Below are positions 31,358 through 35,699 of a DNA stretch of 35,699 nucleotides, one piece after another. Positions within the stretch are counted from its first letter, which is position 1, and each line of letters starts with the position of its first letter. A program made the position numbers and the translations under genes. Source of the stretch: Spirochaetaceae bacterium (GTDB taxonomy: Bacteria > Spirochaetota > Spirochaetia > SZUA-6 > Bin103). Below the pieces are notes generated by a model. It saw nothing but the letters and a program-made list of their open reading frames with translations, ran no database searches and was not told where the DNA came from. Location of the stretch: the NCBI GenBank assembly GCA_028818385.1, contig JAPPNY010000117.1:1-35699 (forward strand). Reading direction: 5' to 3'.

Positions 31358-32431
31358 ATGGCTGACACCGTTCAGGTTCGGGCGCCGGAAGAAGCAAACG
31401 CCCGCGTCGACGACGGCGCGGCGACGCGGGACTCCAGAGGCGAATGGGTGCCCAGGGTGCTGCAGGCGGGCCAGCCCTTCGTCTGGCCGCCACAGCCTGC
31501 GAAGCTGCTGCGCTTCCTGATCGGGTTTCCGGGATTCCTGTGGCCGTTCGGCGCGGCGTTCTACTACGGGCTCGCCTGGGTCACGTGGCGATACCTGCAG
31601 CCGGGCGCTCACGACCTGACGACCTTCACCCAGTTGCGCGCCGACTGGATCCTGCCGATGTACGCGCGCAACGTGGCGATGCTGATAGTGCTCGCCGGCG
31701 TCTGGCACGTGGTGCTCTACTGGCGCCGCACGCAGGACACGCGCTTCAAGTACAACAAGCGCTGGCCGAGCACGAAGAGCAAGGCGTTCCTGTTCAACAA
31801 CCAGACGTGGGACAACATGTTCTGGAGCATCGCCAGCGGCGCGACCATCTGGACGCTGTACGAGGTGCTGCTGCTCTGGGCGTACGGCCACGGCGTGTTG
31901 CCGTTCGCCGATCTGCGCGCCAACCCCGTGTGGCACTTCGCGTTCTTCCTGGTGCTGCCCTTCTGGCAGGACTTTCACTTCTACGTCGTCCACCGCATCA
32001 CGCACTGGAAGCCGCTCTACAAGGCCGCGCACTACCTGCACCATCGCAACACCAACGTCGGCCCCTGGTCGGGCCTGTCCATGCACCCGATCGAGCACCT
32101 GCTCTACTTCACGCGCTGGATCATCCTGCTGGTGGTGCCGTCCCACCCGATCCACATGCTGTACCTGATGCAGCGTCCCGCCATCGGTCCGGCGGTCGGG
32201 CACGCCGGCTTCGACCAGCTCGTGCTCAAGAAGGACTCGGACACGCGGCTGTCAATCGACAACTACTTCCACTACCTGCACCATCGCCACTTCGAGTGCA
32301 ACTACGGCACCACGGGCATCCCGTTCGACCGGTGGTTCGGCTCGTTCCACGACGGCACGCCGGAGTCCTACGAACGCATGCGCCGCAAGCGCCGGCTGCC
32401 GCCCGACGGCGCGACCCCCAACGGAAGGTAG
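31358..32431 (+). CDS. Sterol desaturase/fatty acid hydroxylase family membrane protein
   Basis: This 357-residue protein is an integral membrane di-iron oxygenase of the fatty acid hydroxylase superfamily. Histidine boxes are H212-x3-H216, H225-x2-H228-H229 and H305-x2-H308-H309, with an extra H243/H247 pair. Hydrophobic segments lie at about 52-78, 103-122, 155-176, 192-211 and 250-270. It should hydroxylate or desaturate a lipid or isoprenoid, or cleave an ether lipid as in alkylglycerol monooxygenase. A TTG at 31289 with a GGAGGG site would add 23 residues and overlap the reductase gene; I prefer ATG 31358, which has a promoter six bases upstream. It converges on a HEPN toxin gene 18 bases away. 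Confidence 0.92.
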   Translation: MADTVQVRAPEEANARVDDGAATRDSRGEWVPRVLQAGQPFVWPPQPAKLLRFLIGFPGFLWPFGAAFYYGLAWVTWRYLQPGAHDLTTFTQLRADWILPMYARNVAMLIVLAGVWHVVLYWRRTQDTRFKYNKRWPSTKSKAFLFNNQTWDNMFWSIASGATIWTLYEVLLLWAYGHGVLPFADLRANPVWHFAFFLVLPFWQDFHFYVVHRITHWKPLYKAAHYLHHRNTNVGPWSGLSMHPIEHLLYFTRWIILLVVPSHPIHMLYLMQRPAIGPAVGHAGFDQLVLKKDSDTRLSIDNYFHYLHHRHFECNYGTTGIPFDRWFGSFHDGTPESYERMRRKRRLPPDGATPNGR

Positions 32432-32449
32432 GCAGGGTCTCCGCCGACG

Positions 32450-32947
32450 CTAGTCGTCGCCGGCGCGGTCGCGGACGTCGCGGAGGAAGGCGCCGAACGC
32501 TTCGAGATCGCTCATCACGGCTGGGTGAGCCTCGTCCAGGGTCGCGAGCAGGAAGTCGATGCGAGCCCAGTCGTACTCCATCTCCACGTAGTACCGACGG
32601 AAGTGCCGGAACCGGAGCAGTTCGCGCAGGCGAACCAGGTTGCGCTCCCCGACGACCCTTGCCCGCAGCCCTTCTAACTCGAGGGTCATGTTTTCCAGCA
32701 GGGCCGAATGCCACCGCGCCGGCGGCAGGTTGTTCTCGAAGTAGCCGGATACGCGGACGAAGAACGTCTCCAGGGCCGTGTACCAGGTTTCCAGGTAACC
32801 GGCGACGACCAGCGCTGCGTCATCGGTCCGGCCGATGCGCGGCACCGTCTTCTCCCGCGCATGGCCGAGCTTTGCGTAGATCGCCTGCAGCCGCTCCCGC
32901 GCCTGCGCGAGCTCGGCGATCAACTCGTCGAGGCCCCGGTCAGCCAT
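32450..32947 (-). CDS. hepT: HepT-like HEPN toxin
   Basis: This 165-residue all-helical protein is a HEPN-domain ribonuclease-type toxin of the HepT group. The R-x6-H motif is R108-ELLRFR-H115, followed by the FRRYYVEMEYDW segment that is characteristic of this subgroup. The gene overlaps the end of the MntA-like nucleotidyltransferase gene by eight bases, the standard order for MNT/HEPN (type VII) modules, in which the nucleotidyltransferase silences the toxin by adding AMP to a tyrosine near the active site; Y119/Y120 are candidates. The start is ATG at 32947. Complete and likely functional. Confidence 0.9.
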   Translation of the reverse strand: MADRGLDELIAELAQARERLQAIYAKLGHAREKTVPRIGRTDDAALVVAGYLETWYTALETFFVRVSGYFENNLPPARWHSALLENMTLELEGLRARVVGERNLVRLRELLRFRHFRRYYVEMEYDWARIDFLLATLDEAHPAVMSDLEAFGAFLRDVRDRAGDD

Positions 32948-33323
32948 GTTCGCCGGCCTGCCAAGTCACGGCGCCGAAGCGCCGGATGAGGTCGGCCCTC
33001 CCCGGGTCGAGCCGCTCCATGACGACCAGATCGACGTGCAAGTCGGTCATCGCATCCGCCCGGGACCGGATGTTCGCAAGAAGGTGCTCGTCGCAACGCC
33101 CTCCCTCGACGGCGATGTCGATGTCGGAGATCTCCGTGAACCGCTCAGTGTGCACGAGCGATCCCCACTGGTAGATCCGCCGTGGCCGGTGCTCCGCGAC
33201 GATCATGGCGATGATACGGGCCGCGTCTTTCTGGGCCGACTGCAACCGGCGCCGGAGCGCCTCACGTCGTCGCAGCCGTCGCGCGACGACCCAGCGTGCG
33301 GCTGCGGCACTATCGACAGCCAT
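32940..33323 (-). CDS. mntA: MntA-like nucleotidyltransferase antitoxin
   Basis: This 127-residue minimal nucleotidyltransferase has the motif G54-S55 in YQWGSLVHTERF, the carboxylate pair D67-I-D69 in SDIDIAVEG, and a third aspartate D98 in LHVDLVVME. In the known HepT/MntA systems it transfers AMP to the toxin and so inactivates it. ATG at 33323 has a GGGGGAA site about four bases upstream; an upstream extension to 33371 would be possible but lacks a site. It is the first gene of the pair. The N-terminal 25 residues are arginine-rich. Confidence 0.9.
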   Translation of the reverse strand: MAVDSAAAARWVVARRLRRREALRRRLQSAQKDAARIIAMIVAEHRPRRIYQWGSLVHTERFTEISDIDIAVEGGRCDEHLLANIRSRADAMTDLHVDLVVMERLDPGRADLIRRFGAVTWQAGEHG

Positions 33324-33396
33324 GTTCCCCCACGAATGAAGCACCTCACCATACCACGATGGATGATCCATTCAGCCTCACTACACTCGGGGATGA

Positions 33397-33435
33397 TTGA
33401 CGCACGAATGTCTGTACGTACAATAACCAGTACAG
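33397..33435 (+). promoter_or_regulatory. Promoter and operator of the YefM/YoeB pair
   Basis: TTGACG (33397-33402), a 16-base spacer and TACAAT (33419-33424) form a strong promoter. The -10 region is overlapped by CTGTAC (33412-33417) and GTACAG (33430-33435), an inverted repeat, and by the short palindrome GTACGTAC (33414-33421). Repeated GTAC cores resemble known YefM-YoeB operators. Confidence 0.6.
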
Positions 33436-33462
33436 AGAGCTTGGTGGCTCAGGGGGGCACGC

Positions 33463-33744
33463 ATGGAGACTGAACGGATCACGAACTACACCGAGGCGAG
33501 GCAGAACCTCAAGTCGTTGATGGACGGCGTGACCGAGGATCGGGTCCCGGTAGTCATCACGCGGACGACCGGCGACCCGGTGGTCATGCTGTCCAAGGCC
33601 GAGTACGACGCGACGATGGAGACCTTCCATCTGCTGCGCTCACCGCGGAACGCGGAACGCCTGCGCGCCGCCATCGCCGACGTTGAAGCGGGCAACGTCG
33701 TGCAAGCCGACCTCGTCGACGGGGAAATCTCAGAGCGGCGGTGA
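33463..33744 (+). CDS. yefM: YefM/Phd-family antitoxin
   Basis: This 93-residue protein has the YefM fold: an N-terminal DNA-binding part (ITNYTEARQNLKSLMD, then VPVVITRTTGDPVVMLSKAEYDAT) and an acidic helical tail that binds the toxin. Length and motif order are typical. The ATG at 33463 follows a G-rich ribosome site. Its stop overlaps the toxin start by four bases (GTGA). It should bind the GTAC-containing operator upstream and repress the pair together with the toxin. Confidence 0.94.
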   Translation: METERITNYTEARQNLKSLMDGVTEDRVPVVITRTTGDPVVMLSKAEYDATMETFHLLRSPRNAERLRAAIADVEAGNVVQADLVDGEISERR

Positions 33745-34013
33745 GCCGGCAAGACCCGGCAGCCATCGCGTTCTCCCCGCAAGCCTGGGCGGACTACCAG
33801 TACTGGATTCAGCACGACCGAGCGGTGGCCCGCCGCATCGCGCGGCTGATCGAGGAGTCCCTGCGAGATCCCTTTCATGGGGTCGGCAAGCCGGAGCCGC
33901 TGAAGCATGAGCTGGCCGGCTACTGGTCGCGCCGGATCACGAAGGAGCACCGCCTGGTATACCGGTTCACGGAAGGTCGGTGCCTCGTCGTCCAGTGCCG
34001 CTACCACTACTGA
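33741..34013 (+). CDS. yoeB: YoeB-family mRNA interferase toxin
   Basis: This 90-residue protein closely matches YoeB, which cuts mRNA at the ribosomal A site. The segments KPEPLKHELAGYWSRRITKEHRLVYRF and CRYHY at the end are nearly those of the E. coli protein. Catalytic equivalents of E46, R65, H83 and Y84 are E52, R71, H89 and Y90, all present. The start is GTG at 33741, overlapping the antitoxin stop. Its 3' end overlaps the convergent PfkB kinase gene by seven bases. Likely functional. Confidence 0.95.
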   Translation: MSRQDPAAIAFSPQAWADYQYWIQHDRAVARRIARLIEESLRDPFHGVGKPEPLKHELAGYWSRRITKEHRLVYRFTEGRCLVVQCRYHY

Positions 34014-35056
34014 CGCTGCCTGCGCGCCAGCTCTCCTATTTCGCTGGGCGAGGCGGTGCCGGTGCGGTGCAGCTTGGTGACGGTGACGCCGGCAGTCAGT
34101 CCCGCGAACGCCGCTGCCGCACCGGGCTCACGGCCGGCCGCCAGAGCGGCGGTAAGGCCGGCCAGGAACGCGTCGCCCGCGCCGACCGGGTCGACGTCGG
34201 TCGGCATCTTCGGCGCCGGCAGCTCGATCACTCCGCCGCCGTCGCACGCCAGACAGCCACGCTCCCCGCGCGTGACGAACACCGGCGTTTTCCACCGCTG
34301 GAACAGCTCTCGCGCGGCCGCCGGAGCGGACCGGAGCCGGTCGCCGGAGGCGAGCGGACCGCCTGCCGCGGCCACGGCCTCGGCTTCGTTGAGCTTCCGG
34401 ACCGTGCCCGCGAAGTCGTCCGCGAAGTCCCGGCTGTCGGTCACCCACGGCGCGTCCGGGTGCCGGCGGATCAAGTCCCGCAGGCTGCGCCGCAGGCGAT
34501 CAGTGTGCACGCCGTGACGCACCTGCTGATTGACGATCACGGCATCGACATGCCCGTCCGCGAGTGCGCCGGCGAGCCGCCCGGCGAGCCGGTCCGCGGT
34601 ACCCGGCTGCAGCCGGTTGAAGGCGCCGTAGTCGATGCGGTTGGACTCTCGCTGTCCCTTGTCGCCCGCTTCGAGCACCTTGGTGTAGGTGCACGTGTCC
34701 CACTCCCCGCCCTGGATCAGCAGGCCGCCGGTGTCGATCCCGGTTCGATGCAGGATGCGCGCCATCTCCGCCCCGAACGGGTCGCCGCCGATCACGCCGA
34801 AGGCGCACACCTCCGCGCAGCCGAGCGCGGCAAGATTGGCCGCCACGTTGCCGGCGCCGCCGAGCGAGTAGCGCTGCTCGGCGACCGGGCGGGTCGGCAG
34901 GCCGGTTTCGACGGAGACCTCGGCGGCGGCCGGATCGAGCACCAGATAGACGTCGAGGCAGAAGTCGCCGATCACCGCCACGCGCAGGGGACGGATGTCG
35001 TACAAGATGCCATCGACGTCGGCGGGGCCGATCGGCCACGGGGACTCGTGCCGCAT
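34007..35056 (-). CDS. PfkB-family carbohydrate kinase (RfaE/HldE kinase-domain-like)
   Basis: This 349-residue protein is a ribokinase/PfkB-fold sugar kinase. The glycine-rich substrate motif SLGGAGNVAANLAALG is at 64-79 and the second signature D-P-V-G-A-G-D295-A-F holds the catalytic base. VIGDFCLDVYLVLD at the start and VIGGDPFGAEM resemble the heptose kinase domain of HldE, but the adenylyltransferase half is absent, so it is a stand-alone kinase of this subgroup. The ATG at 35056 is preceded by no clear ribosome site. It stands between two toxin-antitoxin modules with no metabolic neighbour, and substrate is not known. Confidence 0.92.
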   Translation of the reverse strand: MRHESPWPIGPADVDGILYDIRPLRVAVIGDFCLDVYLVLDPAAAEVSVETGLPTRPVAEQRYSLGGAGNVAANLAALGCAEVCAFGVIGGDPFGAEMARILHRTGIDTGGLLIQGGEWDTCTYTKVLEAGDKGQRESNRIDYGAFNRLQPGTADRLAGRLAGALADGHVDAVIVNQQVRHGVHTDRLRRSLRDLIRRHPDAPWVTDSRDFADDFAGTVRKLNEAEAVAAAGGPLASGDRLRSAPAAARELFQRWKTPVFVTRGERGCLACDGGGVIELPAPKMPTDVDPVGAGDAFLAGLTAALAAGREPGAAAAFAGLTAGVTVTKLHRTGTASPSEIGELARRQRQ

Positions 35057-35108
35057 GGAGGCTAGGCGAGGAGCTCCGCAGGTCGGGGCGCGCTCGTTCG
35101 CGCCGCTC

Positions 35109-35342
35109 CTACGGCTGACTTCGGCCTACCGCGCAAGGATTGAAGGTCTTGATCTCCCCGAATCGGGAGAGATCGCGGTCCGCCGTCCACAGGAGCGTTA
35201 CCGCATGGTGGACGCACGGCCATGGCACGGCCCATCTCGAATTGCCCTCCGCAAGACCCGTCAGGTGCCGGAGGGCGGGCTGGTGCCACTCGGAATCCGC
35301 TCGATGGGCATACACCAGGATGTTGGTGTCGACTGCGATCAC
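35109..35342 (-). pseudogene. vapC: VapC PIN-domain toxin with internal in-frame deletion
   Basis: The 77-residue product starts as a normal VapC (IAVDTNILVYAHRADSEWH ... AVPWPCVH) and then jumps directly to the usual C-terminal end (TLLWTADRDLSRF ... KTFNP). About 60-70 residues of the PIN domain are missing, including the expected glutamate after CVH and the central acidic residue, while D5 and the late aspartates of TADRD remain. The reading frame is preserved across the junction. The GTG start at 35342 overlaps the antitoxin stop by four bases, as in intact pairs. Nuclease activity is therefore unlikely. Confidence 0.8.
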
Positions 35343-35617
35343 TCGCTCGGCCCGCGTGCCGGACCGCCGGGGCTTCCGGTCTCGCCCCCGTAGATCTCGG
35401 CCCGTATCTCCGCCCAGGACGCTCCGCGGAACCGGTCGGAGAGTCCGGCGCCGTCGACCACCACCGGGCGGATGCAGGCCCTGGACCGATTCGTGTGACG
35501 CTCGATGACAAGCTCCAGCCCCTCCTCCGCCAAGTCCTTCAGGGTTGAGCCCTCCCGCGCGGAAAGCTCCTTCGCCCGGGCAAGAAGATCGTCGGAAATG
35601 TCGATCGTGGTCTTCAT
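35339..35617 (-). CDS. vapB: VapB-type antitoxin
   Basis: This 92-residue protein begins MKTTIDISDDLLARAKELSAREGSTLKDLAEEGLELVIE, a ribbon-helix-helix unit typical of VapB. The C-terminal toxin-binding part includes VVDGAGLSDRFRGASWAEIRAEIYGG, also characteristic. I place the start at ATG 35617; GTG at 35620 is the alternative. It is intact although its toxin partner is deleted internally. The end of the 52-bp repeat lies 29 bases upstream, so its promoter region is partly formed by sequence next to the repeat. Confidence 0.9.
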   Translation of the reverse strand: MKTTIDISDDLLARAKELSAREGSTLKDLAEEGLELVIERHTNRSRACIRPVVVDGAGLSDRFRGASWAEIRAEIYGGETGSPGGPARGPSE

Positions 35618-35646
35618 CACGGGTGGCCCATATAGCTGTATCGATC

Positions 35647-35698
35647 GTAACTATTCAGCCGGGGCGGACGGTTTGAGGCAGGTTGGGATCATGGGGCG
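35647..35698. repeat. Right copy of a perfect 52-bp terminal inverted repeat
   Basis: Exact reverse complement of positions 1-52. One further base (35699) ends the window. The copy lies upstream of the VapB gene. See the left copy for interpretation. Confidence 0.97.
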
Positions 35699-35699
35699 A

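Noticed and set aside
35062..35511. A 149-codon minus-strand frame over the VapBC region
   Set aside because: It is out of frame with the recognisable VapB and VapC sequences and has no domain.
1..35699. Whole window as a composite transposon
   Set aside because: There is an inverted repeat at the ends but no transposase, integrase or resolvase gene inside; a dispersed repeat breaking an assembly is simpler.

Overview
The window is a GC-rich (about 65-70% by eye), densely coded stretch of bacterial chromosome carrying 35 apparently intact protein genes and one deleted toxin gene. I see no tRNA, rRNA, CRISPR array, transposase or phage gene. No gap between genes exceeds about 140 bases. The lineage is not fixed by any marker gene. 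The solute-binding protein with its FAAAQ-type leader recalls Spirochaetota. The crowd of phytanoyl-CoA dioxygenase (PhyH) genes beside sulfatase, sialidase-fold and beta-propeller sugar enzymes recalls uncultured marine or sponge-associated bacteria (Spirochaetota, Poribacteria, Latescibacterota). That is inference only.

Layout. 1-52 and 35647-35698 are a perfect 52-bp inverted repeat at the two extreme ends. 49-2575 (-): sugar-type solute-binding protein and an SDR dehydrogenase. 2714-5569 (+): HpcH/HpaI aldolase, PhyH, Asp-box sialidase-fold protein. 5580-11584 (-): a tight five-gene unit read as PhyH, DegT aminotransferase, sulfatase, GNAT acetyltransferase, FAD oxidoreductase. 11714-13090 (+): an AAA ATPase/DUF234 protein under a strong promoter with a palindrome. 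13080-14135 (-): a URO-D-like protein. 14226-17160 (+): PL22-like propeller, a 75-aa protein, a large helical protein. 17204-18005 (-): small protein plus nucleotidyltransferase. 18058-21263 (+): GH43/32-like, GH32-like, PhyH. 21264-24558 (-): PhyH-HEAT fusion then an FGGY kinase. 24606-26068 (+): PhyH, then an RHH/RelE toxin-antitoxin pair. 26072-29455 (-): propeller glycosidase-like protein then two PhyH genes. 29510-32431 (+): xylitol dehydrogenase, L-xylulose reductase, sterol-desaturase-like hydroxylase. 32450-35617: MntA/HepT, YefM/YoeB, a PfkB kinase, and VapB with an internally deleted VapC.

How it fits together. Much of the window looks like uptake and breakdown or remodelling of modified carbohydrates: a binding protein, several five-bladed or Asp-box propeller enzymes, a PL22-like lyase fold, a sulfatase, an aldolase, two sugar kinases, and a complete L-xylulose to xylitol to D-xylulose step. 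Seven Fe(II)/2-oxoglutarate PhyH enzymes are spread through these operons, usually one or two per operon. This suggests that oxidative removal of a substituent (for example an ether, methyl or alkyl group) is a repeated step, though no substrate can be read from sequence. Toxin-antitoxin and nucleotidyltransferase pairs punctuate the operons and cluster at the right end, as in accessory regions.

Regulation. Several genes have good Shine-Dalgarno sites. Four others share a different arrangement, a T(T/C)GAC(A/G)-17-(C/T)A(C/T)CNT promoter ending only 6 to 9 bases before the start codon, which suggests leaderless transcription.
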